Part shown: one piece after another, positions 45,673 to 57,715 of the stretch
How positions within the stretch are numbered: the first letter of the stretch is position 1
Layout of the letters: each line of letters starts with the position of its first letter
Made by a program: the position numbers and the translations under genes
Notes under the pieces: model-generated
What the model was told of the DNA's origin: nothing
The model's database searches: none
Seen by the model: only the letters and a program-made list of their open reading frames with translations
DNA from: Maratus speciosus
Taxonomy: Eukaryota; Arthropoda; Arachnida; Araneae; Salticidae
Direction of reading: 5' to 3'
Length of the DNA stretch: 64,000 nucleotides
NCBI GenBank assembly: GCA_963932465.1
Contig: OZ010798.1
Coordinates: 15,794,981 to 15,858,980 of the forward strand

Positions 45673-46823
45673 TTTTGTCACATTTGATATTTTATTGTAA
45701 TAATTTATAAATAATTGAAAAATTTTCTACATCATCCTTCCCCTATGAAAATTAAAGCGTCGTCTTCCCCAGAAATAATCAACAGAGCTTAAAGAGTTTA
45801 ATTATATTTTAAATGAAAAAGTTTAAAGAATCAAAAATTTTCAATTGTTTAAAATTATTAATTTTAAAATTATGAAAAAAATGTTAAATTGAAAAATATT
45901 TTAAATTGCAATAAATTATTACGTTTATAAGAATTACTGAAGCAGTGTCTGCCCGAACTGATATTTTGGAGTTACAGTAACTAATCAATCATCAAAATAT
46001 ATAACTCCACCCCCACTGAAATTTACGCAACTTCCCCATCCTTTGCTCAGACAGCATAAAAAGTTTTTATATCTTTTTTTTTAAATATTTTGTCCTATAG
46101 TAATAATTTAAAAAAACTGTACACCAGCAGCAGACTCCTGAATTAGATGATATTTAAAATAAAAAAAAAACAGCAGAAGCCATCGGAACGCAGAAAACCT
46201 GCACACTCCGCCCCCAAATAATAAAGATTATCTATCCTCTTTCTGTCCAGGAGGGAAGGTCGAGGGGAAGGTACACATTAAAAAAATCAAAATACGCAGG
46301 TTATTATTTTGAAATGATTGACTGGATAAAAAAATATGCAAATACAGTACTAATTTAATATATTTCTATTGATTTTTATGGAAAAAGCATATAAAGCGTC
46401 ATCGAAACAACCACCACTGATGGTTTTCGAGAAACACTATTCCCGCAAAAGACGGCTACTTTGACGATGAAAGTTCTGTCCAATCAGATTTCAAGATGTC
46501 AAAACCTGGTTGGGAAAACCAAAATATGTATCTGTTTTATTTGCTCGATTACACCGTGATCAACGAATATTAGAAAAAAATGTTAAATACAAAAGTTACG
46601 TATTTTTGTCCGTAGAATCCGAATCTGCAATAAAAAATAAGGGGTTACCATTCAAGATTTCAAAGTTGGACCCCCTCTGACCCTTGGGGGGTCGGTTGCG
46701 AGGGTCAAATTTGGTGTCACTGAGTAGCTTTTAAAAATATATTTAACATGTATATTTTCGTTTTTCAATCTGCTTTGTATTTCTCGAGTTATTCGACCGT
46801 TTCCAGACTTTTCGGACACCCTG
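45673..46823. repeat. third arm of the fold-back family (solo arm)
   Basis: A direct copy of about 44326-45670, ending in the same CGGACACCCTG terminus at 46823 with TA after it. It starts right after the TA at 45671-45672. It is closer by eye to the left arm than the right arm is, for example CCCTCGCAACCGACCCCCC against GGGGGGTCGGTTGCGAGGG. Confidence 0.8.
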
Positions 46824-46825
46824 TA

Positions 46826-47731
46826 TATTAAGCTAACAATGGAACAATATAAATTTGTGAGCAATAAGATATACTAATAAAAAATTAGGAACATTCTTTT
46901 TTGAACAGCCCTCGTATTTAAAGGATAATTTATTAAAATGAGCGTTTGACATCCTTGGTGGTCCGCTGGTCCGAGACCACCAAAAATTCATTAGACCACT
47001 AATTTAAAAAAATTAGTGGTCTGCAGGTCCAGTAACTTTTTTCCCTCTGTCACAGGTAAACTTAAATTTTCCCTTCCCTGAGAAAATTGCAACCAAATAC
47101 AAATCGCACAATAATAAATAAAAATTGCATTTTTTAGTAGAAATAAATAATCAGAAATAAAATATCTAATTATTAATTTTATAGTTTTTCTTTATGTACT
47201 ACTGTTTATTTAATTTTTAGTAAATTATAATTTTACATTTTATTATGCTGAAAATTTTGGATAACTGTAAAGGAAGTTTGGTTTATATTCTAAGAGGGGG
47301 GGGGGGGTCGCTCAAAAGGTTAAAGGGACTTACCAGTGATAATGACTGTGGACCAGTAAATTCTCATGCTTACTTGTCCTAGGGACCAGTGACTTCCTTT
47401 TATCAATTCTACCACTGAAAATGCAACTTTTAAGCAGAATTTTACAAAAAATGATCAACGTGTGCACGGAATTTTAATACAATTAGTATAATTATTTAAA
47501 AAAAAATATTGACAGTTTATTTAGATTAATTGTATTTGATTAAAAGTGTATAAATAATATTCTTACGTTCTTGCAGGATTCGCTTTTCATTTGTGTTGAC
47601 AGATATGATTGCAATGAAGTTGGGGAATAAAGTTCATTATTCTACAAATCATGTTGTTAAAAAAAATTATTTTTATACAGGGTGCCTCTTCTTGTCATAC
47701 ATTAATACTTAATTTCTAAACCTTAAATTTT
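46826..47731. other. unassigned; possible MITE near 46950-47420
   Basis: Short repeated motifs GGTGGTCCGCTGGTCC, TTAGTGGTCTGCAGGTCC, GTGGACCAGTAA and GGGACCAGTGAC suggest a small element, but no ends or duplication were resolved. A G13 run is near 47295. No gene seen. Confidence 0.3.
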
Positions 47732-48410
47732 AGAGCTACAATTTATTCCCTCAAATCCACACAGCTTGGGACCAGAGGTTGTGCAGATTTTAGAATTTTG
47801 TGGATTTCTGGTCATTGATTTGTTTACATTTTTTAAACAGTAATTTTAATGTAATAATGCAATCAAAATTATAATGAATGTCTTCAATATAGTAAAATAT
47901 TAAAATAATTAAAGTAATAAATTAAAATCATAAAAAGTTAGATAATTTTAAAAATGATTAAATTATTAAAAGTAAAGATCAAGAAATAATTAGTAATGTA
48001 TTATTAAATATGCATAATAAAGATGAAAATTTTTCAATGAAACTTTCCACTTAAAAGGTAACTTATTAATTCACATCAAAATCATAAAGTAAGGCAGTTT
48101 TATTTCAGTTTTAGCCAATCTAAATAACCAAAAAACTTAATTAGTAATACATAAATATTTGGTAAAGAGATTGTAATTACCAATAATATCAGCAATATCT
48201 TGATTTTTTTTAAAAAATAAATTTATACTTCTTTCATGAACAACCAGTCATATTATCGAGAACTACATATTAAAATAGATACAGAACGTTATAAAACTAA
48301 AAAATCCTGTAATTTTGTCCCTAGATCTGAACTAAAAGTTTTGTTGTTTACATCTGTAGTGATGTGCGGATTTTAGGATTGCAAATTTGAAGGAGTCTAC
48401 TCCTACTGTA
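47732..48410. mobile_element. pogo-like family B element, copy 3 (subfamily 1, inverted)
   Basis: The left end is decayed (ATTCCCTCAAATCC), followed by CACAGCTTGGGACCAGAGG. The right end is GGAGTCTACTCCTACTGTA, with a small local duplication of CTACT. The interior is the inverse of copies 1 and 2. Confidence 0.7.
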
Positions 48411-48466
48411 TAGTTCAAATTGCAAAAATGTTTCACATTTTCTACAGCATCAAAAATCGATTTATG

Positions 48467-48890
48467 TTAAGGCTGTTTGCAACTGCTCTGCTCAACAAGC
48501 GCAAAACGTTTTGACACATTTACAAATTCCTTTTTTAATGGGAAGATATAAAATTGGAAAGCCTGACCATGGAAGCGATTTCTGAATCGAACTGTGTTTT
48601 CCATTTTTTGACCAATAAATTACCTATTAAATTATAAGTGATTTTGATCATATGACACAGCATTTTTCTCCCCTTACTAACTAGATTTTCTTCATTCGTT
48701 CGGAAATTCAGTTCAAAATGCCAAATTTGACAGTATTTTCCGAAAGATCTATTGCATTTCTAATTAAACGAAAAAAAAACGGTTCAATGACATAGTTTCT
48801 GAATAACAACACCTTCTAATTCCATGCGTTTCCGAACAAAAATGAATAAAAACTTATGTCAGAAAGTTGACTGTTTGAGAACAGCCTTAA
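48467..48890. mobile_element. TTAA-flanked MITE with GGCTGTT ends
   Basis: TTAAGGCTGTTTGCAA at the left and GAGAACAGCCTTAA at the right. The perfect inverted part is TTAAGGCTGTT. TTAA would fit piggyBac, and TAA would fit PIF/Harbinger. Non-coding. Confidence 0.5.
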
Positions 48891-50157
48891 AGTAGTTATA
48901 TTTTAAATAGTTAATAAATAAAAAAAATTATGCAATACCAGCATCCAATAAGTTTTGTTAAGAAAAAAATTATGTGCCTTCATACAAGTAAAACAGTAAA
49001 AATTTATTATTCTATGATCAAAACTTACAGAGTCATGACTTAGAATTTTACTTACTTAGAATTTTATCAATTTTCAGTGTTTTAGTCACCAAAAATGAAA
49101 AAGAGTGTTTTCAGTGCTAGAAAGCGCTGAAAATGCATGAAATTCGAAGTATCATAACTATCAAACTAAGGTAATGCATGGTAAAAGTATGTTTAAAACA
49201 TGTATAAATACTGTAGATTCTCTCAAATATGCGAACTCCTAAAATCTGCACATCATAGCAGATGTAAACAATGAAATTTGCAGTTCAAATGTAGGGACAA
49301 AATTACAGATTTTTTTAGTTTTATATCATTCCGTATGTATTTTAATATGTAATTCTTGATAATATGACTGAACTCACGGTTTTTTATGAAGTATAAATGT
49401 ATTTTTGAAAAAAATCAAAATGTTGCCGGTATCACTGGTAATCACAGTCTGTTTACCAAACATATTTATGTATTAATCAAGCTTTTTTGGCTATTAAGAT
49501 TGGCTAAACCTGAAATAAAACTTCCTTACTTTATGATTTTTATGTTAATTAATTGGGTACCTTTCTGAGGAAAGTTTCATTGAATAATTCAAGGAAAATG
49601 TATCTCATATTTATTTATGCATATTTAATTATATATTACTAATTATTTACTTGACCTTTACATTTAATAATTTAATCATTTAAAAAATTATCTTACTTTT
49701 AATCCTTTTAGTTTATTACTTTACTTAATTATTTCAATATTTTACTATATTGTAAGCATTCATTCTAATTTTGATTACATTACATAGGCGTAACCAGCCT
49801 ACTGAACGGGGGGGGGGGGGGGGATGCCCAGACTTCTTAACCTGAACATGTTGGATACAAACAATATCTTATATGGTAAAACGTGCTAAAACGGTACCTC
49901 ATATAACCAGTCAAATTTCCGTTTTAGACATGTTTTCATCTTAGAAGGTATAGTTGTGTGGTATTTCTTTTAAAAAGAGCTCAAACGCGATTTTTGTTTG
50001 CGTGAAGAGGGATGAGAAGGGATTCAAAGCATCAAAACTAGATCTAATGGTAAAAAAGATAAAAAAGAATATGTAAATCTCCTTGCAGCAATGACATAAG
50101 ACAGTGACTAAGGGACACAAGATTAAAATATTTTGGCACCTTAACTTCTGATAAAGA

Positions 50158-50434
50158 TTAAAAATGGCCTTTAATCATCCTGGAAACTTCTATAGGCACG
50201 GGGGAACACTGCATGAGATCTAAAATTATCACAGTCAAAGTGTTGTACATGAAAGTTTGCGGGATGATAAATCTCAGATAATACATGCGGTACACCAGCA
50301 CATACGCACGAAAGTTTTTCAGAATGTGACTCCATGACTTCTTAGGGATCACCGGAGGGACCCAAGAAATTTTGGAGGAAAGTCTATACAAATAATTCTT
50401 TTATTATTATAAATAATTATAATATTCATTAATA
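50158..50434. other. unassigned sequence in the nested element
   Basis: A 77-codon minus-strand frame (50391-50158) exists but shows nothing I recognise. Not called as a gene. Confidence 0.3.
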
Positions 50435-50609
50435 TCGTAATTTCCTGGCTATAATCCGTGGATCAAACAATCCTGTTTCGATACAGAAATTTTATTTCAT
50501 TATTGAAGTTAAATATTTATTACTATTTAACAAGTTACGTTTTATAGAACAAGATTTCTGGGTTCGAACGTAATTGTTTGATCCGCGGATTATAGACCGG
50601 GAATTACGG
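50435..50609. mobile_element. short pogo-type MITE (CGTAATTTCC ends)
   Basis: Inverted ends of about 36 bp: TCGTAATTTCCTGGCTATAA and TATAGACCGGGAATTACGG, both continuing into ATCCG(T/C)GGATCAAACAA. TA at both sides. Same terminus type as the element at 54302. Confidence 0.75.
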
Positions 50610-51699
50610 TATTTCATGTTTTTACCACAAAATTTGTCGAATATATTAAGTAGGTCATGATAATATACACTAAATTTTATCAAGATAAAAATTTATCTGT
50701 AGCTATCATGATGCGACTGTAATAATAAAAATAGGTGCTTGTCTGTATATGTGTGTGTGTATGCGCGAGCGCTCAACTCTGTAAAAACAATGGAGCCCGC
50801 ACAGCCGTAAGATTTGACAGAACCTGTATGCCTGAAGTCATGCATATCGAAGACAATTTCTGGAATTTTTCAATTAATGTTTTATGCGAATTTTTTCGCA
50901 CTGTGCTGCATTTTTTTTTAAATTAGTAAAAAAGAATCCGATTTCAATATTTTATCCAGTATAAACTTTGTCTTCCTTTCAATAAAGTGTTTTCGAGATT
51001 CTTACAGCGATTTTTCAATTTTTAACAATTTTTTAGTTATTTTTAAAGGGCATTTCGTGGTGATTTTTCTTTACATTCCTAAAAGGAATCCGGTTTAAAT
51101 CTTTTACCCAATTAATTAATTTCGTTCCCTGTAGTTTTTTAATCTTTTCCGAATTTTTAATGTGATTTTAGCGGTGGTTTTCGTGCTTTGAGGCGATTTT
51201 TTTACTTTTTTTGAAACAGAAAAACTCTTCGGTAATTTTTGCAATTGCCGTGATTAAATTCGAATTGGGGGAATGTCAAATCAATTCTTATAAGAAGGCT
51301 GAAATTTTAATTTGGCTCGAAATAAAAAACGCAATAATTCAAGATTCGCTTCTTTCGAGACAGAAGAGGTCGTAGCTTGCTCGGGAGTACGTTGCCGAAG
51401 GCAGTCGCCCCCTCAATCCTAGAATTGTTTAATTCTACGTTAGTTAAAAACAAACAAACAAACAACGAAACTCTACTAGTCATGAACTTTTCTTTGAGGG
51501 ATAGGGTTTGAAATAACGAGCGGGATCGCGCGATTTGCGCACAGAAAAGGAAAGTACCGCATAATAAAAATGCTGTGCAGTATTTCCCCCCTCCAAATTT
51601 TTTCACAAACCAGTGATTCTTCAGTGAGTATTTTAAATTTTTTTTGAAATCCGCGATTTTTATTTCCTTTATGGAAATTTTCAAAGTCAATTCGTGAAT

Positions 51700-52325
51700 C
51701 TGCCCCGGAAAAATTTGAGAATTTCTTCAAACGATCGTGGAAAAATATCAGTAATTTCGATAAAAGAGTGCAGAAAATAATCGCGAATTTCGTCAAAAGA
51801 TTGCACAAAAAATTACGAATTTCAATAAACGATTGGCGAAAAATTTTTGCAAATAACATCAAAATATCGCGGAAAAGAGTACATAATTTTGTTAATTGGT
51901 ACGGAAAGATATCGAGAATTATCCCGATCGGTCGCGCAAAACTTATCGTGAATTTCGGCAAATGACCCCTGTAAAAAAATCAGTTTCGTCAATCGGCCGA
52001 AACAGAAAATAAATTTCATCAAAGGATCGCGGTAAAAGCGAGAATTTCGTCAAAGGATCGCAGAAAGAAGAAACGAATTTCGTCAAAAGATCGTAGAAAG
52101 AGAACGCGAATTTCATCAAAGGATCATGCTAAAGAAACGCCAATTTCGTCAAAATATCGCGGTAAAAAATATGAATTTTGTCAAAGATTAGTGGTGAAAA
52201 GTGCGAATTTCGACAAAAAATTGCGTAGAAAGACGTGAATTTCGTCAAACGACTTTGGGAAAAAATTGTAAACATGAAATGATCGCAGAATAAAATCGCG
52301 AATTTGGTCAAAATTTACTGTATTG
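51700..52325. repeat. degenerate minisatellite, period about 36-40 bp
   Basis: At least a dozen loose copies of GCGAATTTCGTCAAA(A/G)GATCG followed by an A-rich spacer (GCGGAAAAA, CAGAAAGAAG). It is clearest at 52020-52260. The spacing is often near a multiple of three, which keeps reading frames open on both strands. Those frames are treated as repeat by-products. Confidence 0.75.
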
Positions 52326-52582
52326 GACTAAAAGATTGAAACCGGGTTCCCTTTTCTTACTTTCAAAAAAAAAAAACGCCGCGAAACGAGAAGAAACTTT
52401 AAAAATCGTATAAAAATTTTAAGAGGAGAAAAATTACTATATTGACTTGAAAGACTGCAACCATATTCCTTTTACGAATATCAAAAAATATCCGCGAAAC
52501 ACGAAATTGAACCAACCAACCAACCTCCAGTTTAATTTGAATTTTCTGTGCTATTATTTTTCATTTTCATAGGAGGCAGGGT

Positions 52583-53692
52583 ATGTACACTAGAGGTCTG
52601 CACAGGCCGACATTTCCAGGCCCGGGCCCGGCCCGAGTCAGAGAAAACAAATTTCGGCCCGGCCAGTAGAAAAAAAAATATTGGCTCGGCCAGGTCCGGT
52701 AAAAAAGTTAAAAGTTCGGCCAGAGCCCGGCCCGTAGAAAAAAAATTATTGGCCCGGCCCGGTATAACAGTTAAAAGTATGGCCGGCCCGAGTGAATTTC
52801 TTCAAAACATACATTTTTACTTCAATTTGGTTAGAAGTTTGTCTCGTACGAGGAGTTCATGCCAAAAATATTTATCTTAACTTTTCTTTTCATGTTTATA
52901 ATCTTCATTTTTATAGAAGTGCCCCGCAGCATGCGATATTTATTTTTTTATGAATTTTTTTAATAAACCTATTTCTTGTATGTAAATGTTTCAGTTATCA
53001 TTAATATTGTTAATCCATATTCCATGTATTAAAAATCTGAAAAATGTTATGCAGTAAAATCTAAGACTGAATTGTATAGAAAAAAAATATGTTATAGACA
53101 AGTTCCCTTCTGAGCAAGTGTAAATGTATTATATATTCTTTTCTTACGTAGTAGTATATTAATTTTGCATTGATCAACACGTTTTTCAATTTAAAGCAAG
53201 ATTCCGTCATTGACAGGTACTTTTTCACACGTTTTACTATATATTATTTTAACTATATTTTAATAAGTGTAAAAATCTACTATTCTTTAAAAAGAATGAA
53301 TTTGAATGCTAATTGTAGAATAAAGGCGATTTAAAAATGCATGCATTTTTTGAAAAAAAAAAAATTGTGCCAACCCTAATTTTTCTGACCTTTGAACGGA
53401 CCAGGCCACGCCGAGACAATGATTTCCATACGGGCTGGGTCAAAACTAGGAATGAAAATTTTGGGCCGTGAAGATTAGGAATGAAACCAGCACCCGGGTC
53501 AGTGCAGAAAAAATAAGTTAGGCCCGGCCCGAACCTTCTGGGAAAAAGTAAGGCCCGAGCCCGGCCCGGCCCGTAAAGAGTAGTGACTAGGCCCGGCCCG
53601 AGCCTTCAGAAAAAAGTATGGCCCCGGCCCGGTCCGAACGCCGTGAATGAAAAAAGGCCCGAGCCCGGCCCGTGCAGATCTCTAATGTACAC
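52583..53692. mobile_element. hAT MITE with GGCCCGG-rich ends, 8-bp duplication ATGTACAC
   Basis: ATGTACAC at 52583-52590 and 53685-53692. The element (52591-53684) starts TAGAGGTCTGCACAGGCC and ends CGTGCAGATCTCTA. About 200 bp at each end are packed with GGCCCGGCC motifs, while the centre is AT-rich. No transposase. Confidence 0.88.
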
Positions 53693-54301
53693 TCCCTCCT
53701 ATTTCCCCCGGCTAATCGCATTTTAGAGTATCGTTTCACATCTGCATTTCCTTTCAAATTTTTTTGCTTCTATCTAGATTTTAAACTACGAAAGCAAAGA
53801 GACAAATAGTTTCTATCCTCGTCAATAGAAAGAACGGTGTTACAAAAAATCTCCCCCAAACAAAAGACGTCAAAGTAGGATTATAAAGCCATCTTTTTGA
53901 CTTACTATGGCTAATACAGATTCTTGTAAATATTCTAGTTTAAAAAAAGATAAATAACATAATTTTCTTAAAAAAAGAAAGAAAGTAAAAAAGAACGTGG
54001 GTTTCTTTTTTTATCACATTTCAAAACTTAGGCTGTTAGTTTTCTGAACTAAGCTAATTTGCTAAACTAATTAAACTCCGCTTTCACTTCTTTTTTCTTT
54101 TGTAGATTTCGATTTTTTTAAATAATTGTGCTCGAGTCTGCGCAAGCGGGGGGTGGGGGGGTACCCGGGCACCCCCCTGGTTACGCCTATGCATTATCAC
54201 AGTCAAATTACTGTTTAAAAAATGTAAACAAAGCAATGTATAGAAATTCACAAAATTCTGAAATCCGCACAACCTCTGCGGATTTGAGAAAATCTACTGT
54301 A

Positions 54302-54874
54302 CCATAATTTCCAGGCTATAATCAGCGGCAGCACATAATCCACGTATGCAATTTTTTTTCTCACCAGAAAAAAGTTAGCAGAAAATCCACACCTTCCTAT
54401 AATCCGCACTATCAGCGAATCGAATATAATTTTATTGAATTGAATATTAAATTCACTATTTCCCATCTTTTCTGCCTTTTCTACAAATTGTAGTTTGAAT
54501 TCTGCAGTATACCTCTTACTTTTTTTGCAACACATGTTTTCAAAGATGCACTAACGCTACCACTAAAGAAATGGCGATGGCGGCAAAAAGCACTTATTGT
54601 TCAAAAATAATTTTCTTTCGTTCTTCTCTAAGCTAGCTTGTTACAGAGCATGCATGTAATGAGTACCAAGTGCACTTAAGCAGCAAGCCAGATTAAGCGA
54701 TTGTATGGTGCCTCCACCTATTAGAAAAGTAGCAAACCAAACTAAGAACTTACTAAAAATTTTCGTTTTTTTTTTTTTTCAAAAGTGAAAAAAAAATCAG
54801 ATAATCCGCGCGACAGATTATCCGCATCGCAAAAATGTTCACTTTTATGGCAGATTATAGGACGGAAATTACGG
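54302..54874. mobile_element. pogo-family derivative (CCGTAATTTCC ends)
   Basis: Abuts the right end of pogo-like copy 4 at a shared TA. Ends CCATAATTTCCAGGCTATAA and, reversed, CCGTAATTTCCGTCCTATAA. Repeated ATAATCC(G)C motifs lie inside both ends. It keeps an N-terminal transposase scrap. Confidence 0.75.
54400..54535 (-). pseudogene. pogo transposase N-terminal fragment
   Basis: From an ATG at 54535 the minus strand reads KKSKRYTAEFKLQFVEKAEK, a match to the first helix-turn-helix of pogo/CENP-B-type proteins (YTAEFKLxVVxxAEExGN). The remaining protein is deleted and the frame drifts into unrelated sequence. Confidence 0.65.
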
Positions 54875-56102
54875 CACCTTTATTCTGATCTACATGTTAC
54901 ATCGTTCAAACGGCGACTTTATCAAGAGATATATTGATTGATTTCTTATATAATTTTGTATCATAACTAGATAAGTTTGTTTTGTGCAAAAATTGAGTTT
55001 TAACAATGTAAACTGATTTTAGTGATGTCAATTTATCTTCACAGAAAATACCATTTATACTTGCTTCTCAAAATTATTTCAGACATTCCCTATAAAGGCC
55101 TTTTAACTAAAACGTCTGTTGGCAGAATATATAGCGTTTAGTTGTATACATACATAAGGTTGTCAGATTGTACGTTTTCCCCTTAAGTTGAATGTTTTTT
55201 AGCATTTTTTAAGCCTATCGTACAGTGTACGTTTAAATTTATACCGTACGTTGATTTCTTCCGTTTTTCTACTACATCTTACTTTTGACAGTTTGAAGAT
55301 TTTTTTCTTTTTCAGTTTGCATCAAATTTTCACCTTTTGCCAAAAAAAAAAAACGTTATACAGTCCATTCCCTCTAATCCGTGACTCTATAATGCACACT
55401 ATATTTCAGATATAAACAAACAGTTAAAATCTTTTTTTAAGCAAGATAATGTACTTTTGGAGCACAATAAAAGTTTTGATCTGATAAATTTATTATAAAT
55501 TTTAAATGCATTAAACATTTTTAATGTATTTTTGCATTTATTAGAAGGAAATGTCCTGGGTATCTTGTAAATAACTATTAGATTACTATATTTTGAACAC
55601 ATTTGTTGGCTGTATAAAAGGTAAAATTGTTTTTGAAAAACAAACTTTTGTTTCTGGTCCAGAAATCCTGATTCTTAAAAGGCTTCAAGATTAAATTGTA
55701 GAGCATAAATTAAGAGCTATAAAGCAAACCATTGTCACTGTGATACTTGAGATTTAACCCCCTCACTGACAAGCCTGTGTTAATACATTCACTAAGCTCC
55801 ATGTTTCACTGCAATACAAGCAATATTTAAAGTAATATAATTCTATTGATTTAATGTATTTTTAATACATTGAACAATGATTAATACTTCCAAGTATTGC
55901 ATTCATATTCGTTATTAAGTTTTTTTATAAAATGTTCAAAGAATAATTTTTTTTAGCAGTTAAAACAAAATACAGAGAAAACAACATTACAATTTTGCCC
56001 TTTTCCAAGACAGTCGGAGGGTTAAAAATAAGAAGAAATGTTTCTATTAATTTTTTATTATATCATTTAAATTTATTTCTAATATTGAATATAATTTTTT
56101 TT
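54875..56102. other. AT-rich region with two repeat fragments
   Basis: Contains the dispersed repeat at 55143-55345 (next entry) and, at about 55359, a single pogo-like end (CAGTCCATTCCCTCTAATCC) without a visible partner. No gene recognised. Confidence 0.45.
55143..55345 (+). repeat. dispersed repeat with AAGGTTGTCA end, copy 2
   Basis: Same sequence as 19815-20011 in opposite orientation, from AAGGTTGTCAGATTGTACG to TTTTGCCAAAA, with TACTACATCTTACTTTTGA inside. Non-coding. The full-length repeat may be close to 200 bp. Confidence 0.6.
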
Positions 56103-56385
56103 GGTACTTCTTAGTTATCCCGTCGACCAATTTCGCCAAATTATATAAATTGCCAAACCACTCGCCAAATTATACACATTGACGTAAGTTTTATTTTACA
56201 TAACGAAAGAACAAATAAATTAGTAAAACCTTAATAAAAATATGAATAAAACGTTGAATTAACAGTTTTATTGGCCATTATTGACATTTAATCTTACAAT
56301 TAATTAATTAATGGCAACCATTATTGGCATTTAATCTTACAATTTGGCAACAGTAATTTCGTCGACTGGATAACTAAGAAGTACC
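56103..56385. mobile_element. MITE with GGTACTTCTTAGTTATCC ends
   Basis: Inverted ends GGTACTTCTTAGTTATCC, followed by (C/A)GTCGAC. Poly-T lies at both sides, so the duplication cannot be read with confidence. Inside, ATTGGC(C/A)TTTAATCTTACAAT occurs twice in direct repeat. Class unassigned. Confidence 0.65.
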
Positions 56386-56453
56386 TTTTTTTATATAAAA
56401 AAAAGTATTTTTTTTTCCTTTCCGTGTTATTTATTTACAGTGTGATTACTATA

Positions 56454-57209
56454 CAGTAGACTCCCTCAAACCCGCACAGCTTGGGACCTGAGGTTGTGCA
56501 GATTTTAGAATTTTGCGGATTTCTGGTCATTGATTTGTTTACATTTTTTAAACAATTATTTGATTGGTAGTTAAGGAAGGGAAATTATAATGAATGCTTA
56601 CAACAAAGTGAGGCATTAAAATAAGTAAAATATTAAAATAATTTATTAGCTTAACAGTAAGTAATTATTAAAATAATTATGTAAAATAAAAATTTAGAAA
56701 AACATTAAATTATTACCGATGAAATCGATTCAATTCGATTCCAAAAGTCCTATGCTGCCATATAGTGGTGAAGCGATCGTAAGATCGATACGTCATTATT
56801 CGTTCTTAGCACTTATAACTTTAGTAACTTTTTTTATTGTTATTTAGAGTCTTGAATGCTTTTCTTATACTGCTTTGTATGTATAGAAATAAATTTGTCT
56901 ATAATTTAAAAAAAAAATTCTGCGAACAATAATTTCAAAATACCGTTCCGGTTCAGGGATTTTTCCATTTCGAACACTAGAATTTTTGATATAGATATGC
57001 TAATTTATATAAAAATCAATAGTAATGTAAATTTATTTAGTAATAAATCAGCTGTAATAGCCAAAAGAGAATGACTAACAAAAAATTTAGTAAAAAAAAC
57101 ATTGAGGTAGCCGCTGATTTTGGCACCATCTTGAATTTTGTTCCTGCAACTTAACTGTAAATTTATTGTTTACATCTGAAAAAATATGCAGATTTAAGGG
57201 AGTCTACAG
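56454..57209. mobile_element. pogo-like family B element, copy 5 (subfamily 2)
   Basis: TA-flanked, 756 bp, CAGTAGACTCCCTCAAACCC to GGGAGTCTACAG. Subfamily 2 is marked by CCTATGCTGCCATATAGTGG and a GTTCCGGTTC block that are absent from subfamily 1. Confidence 0.82.
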
Positions 57210-57210
57210 T

Positions 57211-57715
57211 ATTAATATAGTAAAATATTAAAATAATTAAGTAAAGTAATAAACTAAAAGGATAAAAAGTAAGATAATTTAAAAACTGAATAAAATATTA
57301 AAAGTAAAGATCAAATAAATAAGAAATAATGTACATTTGAATATCCATAAAAAAGACGCGATACATTTTCCTTGACTTATTCAAGGAAACATTCTTTAGG
57401 AAAAGTACTCTGTATTAATTTACATCAAAATCATCATAATATTAACCAAAAAAAGCTTGATTAATACATAAATATATTTGGTAAAAAGATTGTGATTACC
57501 AGTGAAATCAGCAATATCTGGATTTAAAAAATAAATAAATTTATACTCATTTCATGGAAAAACACAAGTTCAGTCATATTATTAAGAATTACATATTAAA
57601 ATACATACAATATGAAATAAAACTAAAAAATTCTGTAATTTTGCCCCTATATCTGAAATGAAAGTTTCATTGTTTATATCTGTAAAAATGTGCGGATTTG
57701 AGGGAGTCTACTCTA
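57211..57715. mobile_element. pogo-like family B element, copy 6, 5'-truncated (subfamily 1)
   Basis: Starts in mid-element immediately after copy 5 and continues to GAGGGAGTCTACTCTA. Its right two-thirds resemble the inverse of copies 1 and 2. The missing left end and the abutment suggest that copy 5 inserted into, or recombined with, this one. Confidence 0.65.

Larger units (their letters stand above)
49787..54191. mobile_element. element with CATAGGCGTAACCAG ends, nested in the pogo-like copy
   Basis: Begins CATAGGCGTAACCAG followed shortly by a G17 run, and ends CCCCCCTGGTTACGCCTATG. CATTA is on both sides (exact duplication length unclear). About 4.4 kb with no recognised transposase. 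It contains a pogo-type MITE, a minisatellite and a hAT MITE. The ends look like a hAT-type family but I cannot fix the class. Confidence 0.65.
49209..54300. mobile_element. pogo-like family B element, copy 4, split by a 4.4-kb nested insertion
   Basis: Left part 49209 to about 49786 and right part about 54192-54300 follow copies 1 and 2 in order (CTGAAATAAAACTTCC on the left; ATGTAAACAAAGCAATG and ATCCGCACAACCTCTG on the right). Ends are TGTAGATTCTCTCAAAT and GAGAAAATCTACTG. Confidence 0.8.

Noticed and set aside
42140..46864. Frames shared by the fold-back arms (YRVSEKSGNGRITREIQ)
   Set aside because: Both are the element terminus CAGGGTGTCCGAAAAGTC read through. The match reflects DNA repeat identity and not a protein.
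51307..51961. Long frames with LTKFAIIF-like repeats on the minus strand
   Set aside because: They arise from the minisatellite whose period is near a multiple of three. There is no start context, domain or support for translation.
52548..52880. 110-codon plus-strand frame with many RAR/RP repeats
   Set aside because: It is the GGCCCGG-rich terminal region of the hAT MITE read in one frame.
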